Assembly: GCF_001677335.1 (NCBI RefSeq) | Contig: NZ_LZYB01000004.1 | Location: forward strand, 276,422-340,421 | Origin: Erythrobacter dokdonensis DSW-74 | Lineage (GTDB): Bacteria; Pseudomonadota; Alphaproteobacteria; Sphingomonadales; Sphingomonadaceae | DNA length: 64,000 nucleotides | Direction of reading: 5' to 3' | Shown here: positions 16,741-25,995 of the stretch, in pieces | How the letters are laid out: each line of letters starts with the position of its first letter | Numbering within the stretch: the stretch's first letter is position 1 | The notes under the pieces: generated by a model | What the model saw: only the letters and a program-made list of their open reading frames with translations | What the model was told of the DNA's origin: nothing | The model's database searches: none | Translations under genes and position numbers: made by a program

Positions 16741-19700
16741 ATGGGCTTTGCGAGAAATCTTCTGGCGCTGGGTGCGGCGCTTGGTCTGGCGTCGGGCGCG
16801 GTCGCGCAGAAGGATGACCGTGCGACATCGGGCGAGGACGAGGGTAACCAGCCCGCACTGTCCAGCGGCACCTTCGCCGCGTTCGAGCTGCGCAATATCG
16901 GCCCCGCCCTGATGAGCGGGCGCATTGCCGACATCGCCATCGTGCAGGATCAACCTGCCACCTGGTATGTCGCGGTGGGTTCCGGCGGTGTCTGGAAGAC
17001 CGAGAATGCCGGCACCACCTGGACCTCGTTGTTCGACGGGCAGGGCGCCTATTCGATCGGTTCGATCGGGCTCGACCCATCCGATCCCAATCGCGTCTGG
17101 ATCGGCACCGGCGAGAACGGCGGCGGGCGGCATTTCGGCTTTGGCGACGGGATCTACAAGTCCGCCGATGGCGGCAAGACCTGGGCCAATATGGGCCTCG
17201 GCAAGTCCGAACACATCGCCCGCATCATCGTCCACCCCGAGGATCCCGACACCGTCTGGGTCGCCGCCGAAGGCCCGCTGTGGTCTTCGGGCGGGGAGCG
17301 CGGTGTGTTCATGACCACCGATGGCGGAAAGACGTGGGAAAACGTGCTCAAGGCAGGGCCGTGGACCGGCGCGACCGATCTGGTCATAGATCCGCGCAAT
17401 CCCGACCGGCTCTATGCCGCCATGTGGCAGCACCAGCGCACCGTTGCGGCCTATGTGGGCGGCGGGCCGGAAAGCGGGCTGTGGAAGTCCGAGGATGGCG
17501 GCAAGACCTGGACCGAGCTCAAGACCGGCCTGCCCAAGGGCAATATGGGCAAGATCGGGCTGACCATCTCGCCGATGCAGCCCGACGTGCTCTATGCCGC
17601 GATCGAGCTTGACCGGCGCGCGGGCGGCGTGTGGCGCTCGGCCAATCGCGGGGCGAGCTGGGAGAAGATGTCCGACGCGGTCGGGGGCGGCACCGGCCCG
17701 CATTACTATCAGGAGCTGATCGCCAGCCCGCACCACTTCGACCGCATCTACATGATGTCGAACACCTCGCAGATTTCCAACGACGGCGGGCGCACCTGGA
17801 GCGATCTCAACAATGACCTGAAGCATGGCGATGACCATGCCGTGGCCTTCCGACCCGATGATCCGGATTACATCCTGTTCGGATCGGACGGCGGGCTTTA
17901 CGAAAGCTACGATCACACGAAAACGTGGCGCTTCATCGACAATCTGCCGGTGACCCAGTTCTACAAGGTCGCGGTCGATGATGCCGAGCCGTTCTACTAT
18001 GTCTACGGCGGCACGCAGGACAACAATTCGCAAGGCGGCCCCTCGCGCACCGACAACCGCCATGGCATCCGCAACGACGACTGGTTCATCACCCTGTTTG
18101 CCGACGGCCACCAGTCCGCGACCGAGCCGGGCAATCCCGACATCATGTATGCCTCGTGGCAGCAGGGGAACCTTGCGCGGATCGACCGGATCACCGGCGA
18201 GGTGGTGCATATCCAGCCGCAGCCCGCGCCGGGTGACGACATTGCGCGCTTCAACTGGGACGCGCCGATCTTCGTCAGCCAGCACCAGCCGACCCGCATC
18301 TACCACGCCTCGCAGCGGCTGTGGCGCTCGGAAGATCGCGGCGACACATGGCGCGCGATCTCGCCCGACCTCACCCGCAACGAAAACCGCCTGCAACTGC
18401 CCGTGCAGGGCCGCCAGTGGGGCTGGGATGCCGGCTGGGATATCTACGCGATGTCGCAATACAACACGATCACCTCGATCGCGGAATCGCCCAAGGATGC
18501 AAACCTGCTCTATGTCGGCACCGATGACGGGCTGATCCAGGTGACCGAGGATGGCGGGGCCAACTGGCGGCGGATCGAGGTGTCATCGCTCCCCGGCGTT
18601 CCCTCGCGCGCCTTCGTCAATGATATCCGCGCCGACCTGTTCGATCCGAACACGGTCTATGTCGCGCTCGATAACCACAAATACGGCGATTACCGGCCGT
18701 TCCTCTACAAGAGCACCAATCGCGGTCGGACCTGGACCAGCATCAAGGGCAACATCCCCGATCGCCATCTCGTGTGGCGCATCGTGCAGGATCACAAGAA
18801 CCCCAACCTGCTGTTCACCGCGACCGAATTCGGGCTGTTCTTCACGCTCGATGGCGGGGCGAAGTGGGTCGAGCTGACCGGCAAGGCGCCGACCATCTCG
18901 TTCCGCGATCTCACCATCCAGCGGCGCGAGGATGATCTGGTGGCAGCGAGCTTCGGGCGCGGCTTCTTCATCGTCGATGATATCTCGCCGCTGCGCTCGC
19001 TGAACGAGGCGAGCCTCAGGCAGGAGGCGCTGCTGTTCCCCGGCCGCAAGGCGTGGTGGTATATCGAACAGCACCCGTTGGGCTTCAGCGCCGGCGGCTC
19101 ACAGGGTCACGGCTATTACCGCGCGCCCAATCCGCCTTTCGGTGCGAACTTCACCTATTACCTCGCCGAGGATATCCCCTCCCTGAAGGCGATGCGCGAG
19201 AAGCGCGAGCGCGAGGCGACGAAGACCGGGGCCAACACTCCCTTCCCGCCATTCGAGACGATTACCGCCGAATTGCAGGAGAGCGAACCGGCGATCTGGC
19301 TGACCGTGCGCGATGCGGCGGGCAATGTCGTGCGGCGGCTGAAGGGTCCGGCGAAGAAGGGCTTCCACCGCGTCAACTGGGACCTGCGCTATCCCGATAC
19401 CGGCGTCGCGCGCCCGGTGCGGGGCGGTGGCGAGGAGCCGACCGGATTCCTCGTGGCGCCGGGCCAGTATACGGTCGAGCTGTCGAAGCGGGTGCGCGGA
19501 GAGACGGTGCAGCTGGTCGGGCCGCAGCCCTTCACGGTCGAACCGCTGCGCAATGGCGCGCTGCCGCAGCAGCCCGACGCGCACCAGTTCTGGGCGGAGA
19601 TCGCCGAATTCGACCGGTCGGTAACCGCGCTCGCCGCCACGCTGGGCGAGGCGCGCCGCAAGGTCGATCTGCTTGCCATCGCGGTGACGCGCACTCCGGG

Positions 19701-20043
19701 CGGCGATCCGGCGGCGCTCGACAACCGGCTGGCGTCGATCCGGGGCGAGGTCTTCGCGCTCGACGAACTGCTCAACGGCAACCCGGCGCGCAACGCGATC
19801 TTCGAGCGCACCCAGCCGACCGTGCGCAGCCGGCTCGGCGTGGTCATGAGCGGGCTTGGTGCCTCCACCTACGGGCCGACCCAGACACACCGCGAGCAGC
19901 TGGGCTATGCGCGCGCCGATTTCGCCGCCGTGCGTGATCGGCTGGCGGCGCTGGTGGATGCGACCATCCCGGCCTTCGAGGCCGAGCTTGTCGCTGCGGG
20001 CGGACCGTGGGTTCCGGGCGGGGCGCTCCCGGCAGCGGAGTGA
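16741..20043 (+). CDS. Vps10/BNR Asp-box propeller exported protein
   Basis: A 1100-residue exported protein with a signal peptide at residues 1-23. I count ten Asp-box-like motifs (S/T-x-D/N-x-G-x-T/S-W), for instance near residues 87, 141, 193, 250, 300, 346, 531, 602, 658 and 702, which mark sortilin/BNR-type beta-propellers. The C-terminal part (about 850-960) has an Ig-like FlgD-type strand pattern, then a helical tail. Such proteins are often annotated as glycosyl hydrolases, but no catalytic residues can be assigned. Start at 16741 has GGGGGCTGGA before it; an ATG at 16717 is an alternative. The stop overlaps the GTG of the TonB receptor, so the two are coupled. Confidence 0.85.
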   Translation: MGFARNLLALGAALGLASGAVAQKDDRATSGEDEGNQPALSSGTFAAFELRNIGPALMSGRIADIAIVQDQPATWYVAVGSGGVWKTENAGTTWTSLFDGQGAYSIGSIGLDPSDPNRVWIGTGENGGGRHFGFGDGIYKSADGGKTWANMGLGKSEHIARIIVHPEDPDTVWVAAEGPLWSSGGERGVFMTTDGGKTWENVLKAGPWTGATDLVIDPRNPDRLYAAMWQHQRTVAAYVGGGPESGLWKSEDGGKTWTELKTGLPKGNMGKIGLTISPMQPDVLYAAIELDRRAGGVWRSANRGASWEKMSDAVGGGTGPHYYQELIASPHHFDRIYMMSNTSQISNDGGRTWSDLNNDLKHGDDHAVAFRPDDPDYILFGSDGGLYESYDHTKTWRFIDNLPVTQFYKVAVDDAEPFYYVYGGTQDNNSQGGPSRTDNRHGIRNDDWFITLFADGHQSATEPGNPDIMYASWQQGNLARIDRITGEVVHIQPQPAPGDDIARFNWDAPIFVSQHQPTRIYHASQRLWRSEDRGDTWRAISPDLTRNENRLQLPVQGRQWGWDAGWDIYAMSQYNTITSIAESPKDANLLYVGTDDGLIQVTEDGGANWRRIEVSSLPGVPSRAFVNDIRADLFDPNTVYVALDNHKYGDYRPFLYKSTNRGRTWTSIKGNIPDRHLVWRIVQDHKNPNLLFTATEFGLFFTLDGGAKWVELTGKAPTISFRDLTIQRREDDLVAASFGRGFFIVDDISPLRSLNEASLRQEALLFPGRKAWWYIEQHPLGFSAGGSQGHGYYRAPNPPFGANFTYYLAEDIPSLKAMREKREREATKTGANTPFPPFETITAELQESEPAIWLTVRDAAGNVVRRLKGPAKKGFHRVNWDLRYPDTGVARPVRGGGEEPTGFLVAPGQYTVELSKRVRGETVQLVGPQPFTVEPLRNGALPQQPDAHQFWAEIAEFDRSVTALAATLGEARRKVDLLAIAVTRTPGGDPAALDNRLASIRGEVFALDELLNGNPARNAIFERTQPTVRSRLGVVMSGLGASTYGPTQTHREQLGYARADFAAVRDRLAALVDATIPAFEAELVAAGGPWVPGGALPAAE

Positions 20044-21995
20044 GATTGCCCGGAAGGCTGGCGGCTGGCGGGCTTGTCCTGCTGGCCGCCCCGGTGCTCG
20101 CCGGGGAACCGGATGAACCGGAATGGCCTGCGATCATCGTCACGGCTCCGGCAGGGGAGAGCCGCGCGCTGCCACCGCAGGTGACGGTGCCGCCCAGCCT
20201 GCTGATCGATCGCCAGCCGCGCAGCGCCGCCGACGTGCTGCGCGGGGTCGCCGGGGTGACGGTGCGCACCAATTCGCGTGGCGAGACGATCGCCCGGATC
20301 CGCGGGGCGGACGAACGCCAGACGCAGGTCTTTCTCGATGGTGCGCCGCTGGCCGTGCCGTGGGATGGACGGGTCGATCTGGGCCTGCTGCCGGCGGGCC
20401 TCCTGGGCGGGGTGAGGGTCGTCAAGGGCGCTGCCCCGATCGAATATGGCGCCAATGCGGTTGCAGGAGTGGTCGATTTCTCCACCCGCCAATACGGTCA
20501 GGGCAACTTTGCCCATGTCGAAGCCGGAAGCCTTGGGTCAGGCAGCGCCTCGCTGGTGCTGGCCGAGCGGCTGGGCGGGGTAGACACGATCCTCGCCGCC
20601 GGAGGCATCACCCGTGACGCCGAGCCGCTGGCAGGCCCGCTTCCCTTCGGCCAGCCGCGGGGCAATCGCCGCACCAATACCGATCTGGACGCAGGCAGCC
20701 TGTTCGCAGCGCTTGGCGGCGAGGCCGGCAACCTCGCCTTTCGCGCCTCGCTGCTGCATCTCGAGGCCCGGCGCGGCATCGCTCCCGAAGGCGACCGCCC
20801 GCCCGAGGCAGGGCCGCGTTACTGGCGCTATCCCGACATCGCATTGACCCAGGCGACGGTGAACGCCGCGCTCGCGCTGGACGCGGGCGCCACGCTGAAG
20901 GTCACCGGCTGGCGGCAGTGGTTCGGGCAGCGGATCGGCCAGTATGCCAGCATCGGTTACGCCGATCTCGAAGCGCGGCAGCAGGACGAGGACGACACCA
21001 TCGGCGGGCGCGTCACCCTGACCCATCCCGCCGGTCCGCTGACCCTGCGCTGGGCGGCTTCGGCACAATCGAGCACCCATGCCCAGGTCGATACCGCTTT
21101 CCCCTCCGGACCTGCGGGCGCGCGGTTGCGGTTTCGTCAGAACCTTCTCAGCCTCGGCCTGGAAGCGGACGCAGTCCTCGCGCCCGGCGTGAAGCTGACG
21201 CTGGGCGGTGCCTGGGACCGGGCGGAGACACCGCTCACCGGAGACAAGCCGCCGCAATCCGCATTCGCGGCAGGTGCGGCCTCGGCGGGGTTGGGAATCG
21301 ATCTGGGGGAAGGCATGGCGCTGACGCTCAGCGGCGGGCGGCGCACCCGCTTTCCCACTGCGCGCGAACTTTTCGGTGTCGCGCTGGGGCGGTTTGCTCT
21401 CAACCCCGATCTTGGCCCCGAAGCGGCATGGTTCGCCGACGCCGAGTGGCGTTGGCAGCGCCCCGGGACAACGGTGATGGTCAATCCCTTCGTGATCCGT
21501 TCCCAAGATACCCTGGCGCAGCGGGTGCTCGCGGACGGACGCCGCCAGCGTTTCAACCTGCCGGGCGGTGCTACCAGCTACGGCATCGACGCGCTGCTGT
21601 CGCATGATCTTGGCGAACGGGTCCGGTTCGAACTCTCCGCCACCGCCCTGCGGGCCCGGGCCGACAGGGGCAGTGCGCCGTTCCGGCGCCTGCCGCAGCG
21701 CCCGTCCTACGAGGCGCTGGCCGCGCTTGACTGGAATCTCCCCGGCCGGTTCGATCTGCGTGCCGAGGTGCGGGCGGTAGGCGGTGCGGTCGATGTCGAT
21801 GCCGATGGCTTGCTGGTGGCATTGCCCGCAGCGGCGGAAGTGGCCCTGCGCGCTGCGGTGCCGGTGGCGCGGTTGGGGGAGAACCGGTTGTTCCTGACCA
21901 TGGCGGTCGACAATCTCACCGATGCGCAGATCTTCCCGCAGGCCGGTCTGCCTCTGCCCGGCCGGTTGTGGCGTATCGGGTTGCGGTTCGACTAG
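20040..21995 (+). CDS. TonB-dependent outer-membrane receptor
   Basis: A 651-residue receptor. The GTG at 20040 overlaps the previous stop as GTGA and gives a clean signal peptide (residues 1-22, ending LAGEP). The plug domain spans about residues 45-170, with SAADVLRGVAGVTVRT, IRGADERQTQVFLDG and the GAAPIEYGANAVAGVVDF segment. The rest is a beta-barrel ending in WRIGLRFD. There is no N-terminal STN signalling domain, so it is not a FecA-type transducer. The coupling to a large propeller protein suggests joint action on a polymer, peptide or metal complex at the cell surface. The substrate is unknown. Confidence 0.93.
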   Translation: MRLPGRLAAGGLVLLAAPVLAGEPDEPEWPAIIVTAPAGESRALPPQVTVPPSLLIDRQPRSAADVLRGVAGVTVRTNSRGETIARIRGADERQTQVFLDGAPLAVPWDGRVDLGLLPAGLLGGVRVVKGAAPIEYGANAVAGVVDFSTRQYGQGNFAHVEAGSLGSGSASLVLAERLGGVDTILAAGGITRDAEPLAGPLPFGQPRGNRRTNTDLDAGSLFAALGGEAGNLAFRASLLHLEARRGIAPEGDRPPEAGPRYWRYPDIALTQATVNAALALDAGATLKVTGWRQWFGQRIGQYASIGYADLEARQQDEDDTIGGRVTLTHPAGPLTLRWAASAQSSTHAQVDTAFPSGPAGARLRFRQNLLSLGLEADAVLAPGVKLTLGGAWDRAETPLTGDKPPQSAFAAGAASAGLGIDLGEGMALTLSGGRRTRFPTARELFGVALGRFALNPDLGPEAAWFADAEWRWQRPGTTVMVNPFVIRSQDTLAQRVLADGRRQRFNLPGGATSYGIDALLSHDLGERVRFELSATALRARADRGSAPFRRLPQRPSYEALAALDWNLPGRFDLRAEVRAVGGAVDVDADGLLVALPAAAEVALRAAVPVARLGENRLFLTMAVDNLTDAQIFPQAGLPLPGRLWRIGLRFD

Positions 21996-22010
21996 CCGCG
22001 ACGCGCGGTT

Positions 22011-23033
22011 TCAGATCGCACGCGGTGCGCGGGCAAGGCTGGCGCGCTCGGTCAGGGTGATGGCCGAAACGGGAGGATCGCTGCGGGGCGCGTCCCTGTT
22101 TTCCAGTGCCGTGATCATCCGCGTGCAGGCTGCGGCAAAGCGGTCGGGCGCGGGGTCGTGCAGCGCCGCGACCGGAGGGTGCGATCGGGCGAGGGCCGGA
22201 TCATCCTCCAGCGCAATCAGCGACAGATCGCGCGGCACTGCCAGCTTGAGCGCTTGCGCCACATGCAATACCGCCAGCGCCGCTTCGGAACGCATGGTGA
22301 TGATCGCGGTCGGACGAATGGTCGGCACCAGCCATGCCCGCGCCAGATCGAGCACGTCGCCAAGATCGGGCCGGTCCTCGGCGACGAAATGGCGGTGGGC
22401 GCGGCTTCCCTTGCGAGCGAGCGCGCTGCGATATCCGGCCAGACAATATTCCGCATGACCCGGGTCGCTCGGCCCGGTGATGAACCCGATCTGCCGGTGG
22501 CCGCGGTCAAGCAGGTGCTGGGCTGCCGCCTCGCCCGGATTTTCGACCGGCGCGCCCGTGCCATGCAGGGTCTGTACCGGCACCTTGCGGCTTTCCAGCG
22601 CGGCGCGCAGGTCGGCGCGGCTATCGAGCGGCGGTAGCAATATCGCGCCGTCAGGCTGCACCGCGCCGATTGTGGCTGCCAGTTGCGCATCGCTCGCCGC
22701 AGGCGCGCTCTCCGGCGCTATCGGCTCCAGCAGCAGACGATAACCATGCGGGCTGCACGCAAGCGTGCCGGCCGGCAGCAGCCGGTCGAGCCCGAGCGTC
22801 GCCTGCGTTTCGGGGGAGGGACTCTCGAACACTGCCAGCAACAGGCGGCTGCGCCCTCCGGCCATGCTGCGTGCGGCAAGACTGGGTACATAGCCGAGCG
22901 CGGCGATCGCCTGTTCGACCCGCGTCCGTGCCTCGGGGCTGACCCGCGGGCTCTGATTCATCACCCGCGAGACGGTCTGCCGCGAGACGCCGGCGGCGCT
23001 GGCCACATCCTCGATGGTGATGCCTTTTCCCAA
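22011..23033 (-). CDS. LacI-family transcriptional regulator
   Basis: A 340-residue LacI/GalR repressor. The N-terminal helix-turn-helix is ITIEDVASAAGVSRQTVSRVMN, followed by the hinge LAARSMAGGRS and a periplasmic-binding-protein-like effector domain with the conserved HRQIGFITGP. The frame is open upstream, but the family N-terminus fits a TTG at 23033, nine bases after AGAGG; this start is my choice. It is convergent with the TonB-receptor gene and divergent from the lipid-kinase gene. A LacI-like palindrome lies in the divergent region and may be its operator. The effector sugar is unknown. Confidence 0.88.
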   Translation of the reverse strand: MGKGITIEDVASAAGVSRQTVSRVMNQSPRVSPEARTRVEQAIAALGYVPSLAARSMAGGRSRLLLAVFESPSPETQATLGLDRLLPAGTLACSPHGYRLLLEPIAPESAPAASDAQLAATIGAVQPDGAILLPPLDSRADLRAALESRKVPVQTLHGTGAPVENPGEAAAQHLLDRGHRQIGFITGPSDPGHAEYCLAGYRSALARKGSRAHRHFVAEDRPDLGDVLDLARAWLVPTIRPTAIITMRSEAALAVLHVAQALKLAVPRDLSLIALEDDPALARSHPPVAALHDPAPDRFAAACTRMITALENRDAPRSDPPVSAITLTERASLARAPRAI

Positions 23034-23107
23034 GGGCGTGGACCTCTTGTCCCGTTCTGCAACCCGGACAACGCCTTGCGCGCGCCGGATGAACAATTGA
23101 TGGCAAT

Positions 23108-23119
23108 GTGAGCGATCAC
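23108..23119. promoter_or_regulatory. candidate LacI-family operator
   Basis: GTGAGCGATCAC is a 12-bp palindrome with 10 of 12 bases matching its reverse complement, the usual size and symmetry for LacI/GalR operators. It lies 75 nt upstream of the regulator start and 113 nt before the kinase start, in the divergent promoter region. Assignment rests on position and symmetry only. Confidence 0.35.
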
Positions 23120-23231
23120 GCAAGCACTTTGTAAGCCGCCAATCCCGCGCAACGAGTGATTCCCGCACCCGTCTTGTGCGCTGTTGCAAAGCAGCCATCC
23201 TCGTGGCCGAAATGTTACAATGGCGAGAAAC

Positions 23232-24323
23232 ATGACAGTGGAAACTTCATGTCTGCGGACCTATAGCATCGTCATGGCGACGCCGATCTACGAATTTGCC
23301 CAGATCCCGCGGGTCGATGCTCCCGGCCGTGCGCGCGAGCGCGCCGGCCGCCCGCGCGCGAGCGATCAGGCGCCTGTGGTCGGCGTGATCTACAATCCGC
23401 GCAGCCATCGCAATCTTGGCGCCGATTTCGACTGCGGGCTTTCGCCGCATGTCCATATCGCGCGCCCCGGCGACCGTTCGCAGCTGCCTGCGGCACTGGA
23501 AGATTTTGCCCGCCGCGGGATCGATCTGCTGGTCATCAATGGCGGCGATGGCACGGTGCGCGACGTGCTGACTTGTGGCCGGCCGATCTTCGGTGATGAA
23601 TGGCCCGCGATTGCCGTCCTGCCCAAGGGCAAGACCAACGCCCTGACCGTCGATCTCGGCATTCCCGACGACTGGACGCTGCAGGATGCGATCCATGCGC
23701 TTGATCATGGCGGGCGGGTGTTCCGGCGACCGATCGAGGTGACGCCGTTCCATGCCGGCGGCGCCGACGCCGGCCTGTTGCGGGTATCGGGCTTCATTCT
23801 CGGTGCAGGGGCTTTCACCACCGCCACCCGCGCAGGGCAAAGCGCGCACAAGCTGGGCGCGTTCAACAGCCTCGCGGTCGGGGTCACTGCCCTGTGGGCG
23901 CTGATGCAATCGCTGTTCGCGACCCGCGCCAATGCGTGGCGGCGCGGCGCCAGGATGCGGATCGGGCTTGGTGCGGGCGAAGTGCCGATGGCGCATAGCG
24001 GACGCGGCGATCCCGAGATGCGGCAGGTGCTGTTCGCCTCTACCCTTGAACGCCTGCCTGCCGGCATCCGGCCCTTCGGCTTCCTGAAGAACGGCCTGAA
24101 GCTGGTGGCGGTTGACCAGATTTCGCGGCGCACCGTCGCGCTGGTGCCGCTGGTGTTGCTTGGCAAGCTGCGTAGCGGCTTGCGCGAGCGCGGCATCCAC
24201 CAGCTCGCCGCGAGCCAGTTCACCCTGTCGATCGACGACCAGTTCATTCTGGACGGGGAAGCTTTCCCGGCGGGGGATTACCGGGTCGAACAGGGGCCGG
24301 AGCTCGCCTTCGTCAGACCATGA
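23232..24323 (+). CDS. diacylglycerol kinase-family lipid kinase
   Basis: About 363 residues, DAGK_cat superfamily. The nucleotide-binding motif is NGGDGTVRDVL near residues 99-109, preceded by the family strand VVGVIYNPRSHRN and followed by LPKGKTNALTVDLGIP, where the usual GT(x)N is GKTN. The C-terminal lipid-binding half is present. It should phosphorylate a lipid alcohol such as diacylglycerol; ceramide is an alternative, since Sphingomonadales make sphingolipids and Caulobacter ceramide kinase belongs to this superfamily. Starts at 23220, 23232 and 23274 are all possible. The stop overlaps the next gene by 4 nt. Confidence 0.82.
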   Translation: MTVETSCLRTYSIVMATPIYEFAQIPRVDAPGRARERAGRPRASDQAPVVGVIYNPRSHRNLGADFDCGLSPHVHIARPGDRSQLPAALEDFARRGIDLLVINGGDGTVRDVLTCGRPIFGDEWPAIAVLPKGKTNALTVDLGIPDDWTLQDAIHALDHGGRVFRRPIEVTPFHAGGADAGLLRVSGFILGAGAFTTATRAGQSAHKLGAFNSLAVGVTALWALMQSLFATRANAWRRGARMRIGLGAGEVPMAHSGRGDPEMRQVLFASTLERLPAGIRPFGFLKNGLKLVAVDQISRRTVALVPLVLLGKLRSGLRERGIHQLAASQFTLSIDDQFILDGEAFPAGDYRVEQGPELAFVRP

Positions 24324-25240
24324 GCGGCGATCCCGCGCCGCTTGAACAGCGCATTGCCGCCGCGCTCGCGGCGCCGGTCGATCCTGCCGTCACGGAATTC
24401 GCCGCCGCTCTCGCTGCTGCTTCGGGTGCGCGGGCCGTGCTGTTCTACGGTTCGAACCTGCGGACAGGTTCGCTTGAAGGCGTGCTCGATTTCTACATCC
24501 TGCTGCCCGGCGACGCGGAGGGCGAGGCCACAATCTGGCCGACGGTCAGCTATCACGAGCGCGAGCACGCCACTGGACAGGGCCAAGAAACCCTGCGCGC
24601 AAAGGTCGCCACCATGCGCCTTGCGACCTTCGCCCGCGCGGCCGCAGGCGATCTCACCGACACCACTATCTGGGCGCGGTTTGTCCAGCCCAGCGCGCTG
24701 GTTTGGGCCGATGATGCGGAGGCCCGCGCGGATGTGACCGAGGCGATCGCGGCAGCCTGCATGACTGCTGCCCGGCTGGCAGCGGCGCTGGGGCCCGAAA
24801 GCGGCGCCGCTCAGGACTACTGGCGCACGCTGTTCCGCGCCACCTACGAGGCTGAGTTCCGGGTCGAGAAAAGCGGGCGCGAGAATGATATCCTCGCCGT
24901 CAACGCTGCCCATTTCGCCGGGCTGCTGCCCTTGGCCTGGGAAGCGGGCGGAATCCCGGTCAGCGCCGAGGGCGAGCGGCTGACCCCGGATCTGCCGCAC
25001 TGGCAGCGCAGCGTCATTCTCAAATGGTGGGCGCGCCGCCGCCGGATGGGTAAACCGCTCAATCTGCTGCGCCTCGTCAAGGCCAGCACCACTTTCGAGG
25101 GTGCGGCGCGCTACGCCGCCTGGAAGATCGAGCGGCACTCCGGGATGCCGGTCGAGGTTACGCCCTTCCGCGAGCGCTTTCCGCTGCTGGCCGCGCCGCA
25201 GGTCCTCTGGAACCTCTGGCGCCACCGCCGCAAGCCGTGA
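24320..25240 (+). CDS. TAM41-like nucleotidyltransferase, putative CDP-lipid synthase
   Basis: A 306-residue cytoplasmic protein. I read a nucleotidyltransferase signature: YGSN at residues 43-46 followed by LDFY at 56-59. Further blocks line up in order with the mitochondrial CDP-diacylglycerol synthase TAM41: YHE (78-80), KVATM (95-99), a WARFVQP segment (118-124), and RATYEAEFRVE plus GREND (173-190), which recall TAM41 SYxGDxRM and GENP motifs. TAM41 makes CDP-diacylglycerol from phosphatidate and CTP. The ATGA overlap with a lipid kinase, which makes such a phospholipid, supports this. The assignment is my inference from motif order; a generic nucleotidyltransferase remains possible. Confidence 0.6.
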   Translation: MSGDPAPLEQRIAAALAAPVDPAVTEFAAALAAASGARAVLFYGSNLRTGSLEGVLDFYILLPGDAEGEATIWPTVSYHEREHATGQGQETLRAKVATMRLATFARAAAGDLTDTTIWARFVQPSALVWADDAEARADVTEAIAAACMTAARLAAALGPESGAAQDYWRTLFRATYEAEFRVEKSGRENDILAVNAAHFAGLLPLAWEAGGIPVSAEGERLTPDLPHWQRSVILKWWARRRRMGKPLNLLRLVKASTTFEGAARYAAWKIERHSGMPVEVTPFRERFPLLAAPQVLWNLWRHRRKP

Positions 25241-25243
25241 CCC

Positions 25244-25774
25244 CTAGTTCTGGTATTTCACCTGGATCGCGATCCGCGACACGCCCTCGCCTGCCCGAAA
25301 GCGGGTCTTTTCGAGCCCGGGCGGGCGCGGGATGCCGAGGAAGGTCCTGATCTCCGGATTGTTCGACATTCCCGCGCCATCGGTCGAGAAGTCCTTCTCG
25401 CGGTTCCCGTTGACGTCATGCTGGACAACGATCGCATAGTCGCCGGCCGCCGGCAGGGGGACGCAGACCGTCGTCGATCCCTTGCGCGGGACGGTGTCGA
25501 TGCGATGGATGTAGCGGCGGCTTTTGAGCCAGTCGCTTTCCCGCGCGCGATAGGTGCGCACGAACAGGTTGCCGCTTGCGGACTTCAGCCCGTTGATCTC
25601 AAGGCGCACCGCCGGACCCTGTCCGGGCGCGCACAGGCTCATGTCGTTGTCGATCTTCGCGCCCAGTGTCTGCGCGGCGAGCGGCGTGGCGGCTGCGGCG
25701 AGGCCGAGCAGGCCCAGCGCGGCAGCATCAAGCGCCGGACGCAGTGCAGGGCGGGCAGGGACTAGGGCAGTCAT
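25244..25774 (-). CDS. DUF2141 family secreted protein
   Basis: A 176-residue exported protein, second DUF2141 member in the window. Signal segment at residues about 15-35 (ending PLAAQT), then the family core SASGNLFVRTYRA, AAGDYAIVVQHDVNGNREKD and a C-terminal EGVSRIAIQVKYQN very like the end of the other copy. The ATG at 25774 is preferred to an upstream in-frame start at 25855 that adds a non-signal N-terminus. It is convergent with the TAM41-like gene, three bases apart. Function unknown. Confidence 0.78.
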   Translation of the reverse strand: MTALVPARPALRPALDAAALGLLGLAAAATPLAAQTLGAKIDNDMSLCAPGQGPAVRLEINGLKSASGNLFVRTYRARESDWLKSRRYIHRIDTVPRKGSTTVCVPLPAAGDYAIVVQHDVNGNREKDFSTDGAGMSNNPEIRTFLGIPRPPGLEKTRFRAGEGVSRIAIQVKYQN

Positions 25775-25995
25775 CGGCGTGGTTCCGTGCGAAGTGGGAG
25801 GGTAAGGACGCGGCCTCTTTTCCCGTCGGTGCCGCTTATCGTCCTGTGATTGCACCTGCGCAATGCCAGCCCCGGCCTGAATTGCGGCTTAATCGTACCG
25901 TCACGGTGGAAAACGGCACCAGCGCGCTTGTCGCCCGATTCGCGGCTCCCGTATTGCGGTTAACGCACCTTCGCAAAAGGGCCTAGCGCCGCATC

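Noticed and set aside
16579..18459. A 626-codon open frame antisense to the propeller protein
   Set aside because: GC-rich coding DNA lacks stop codons on the opposite strand; the plus-strand frame has signal peptide and Asp-box motifs.
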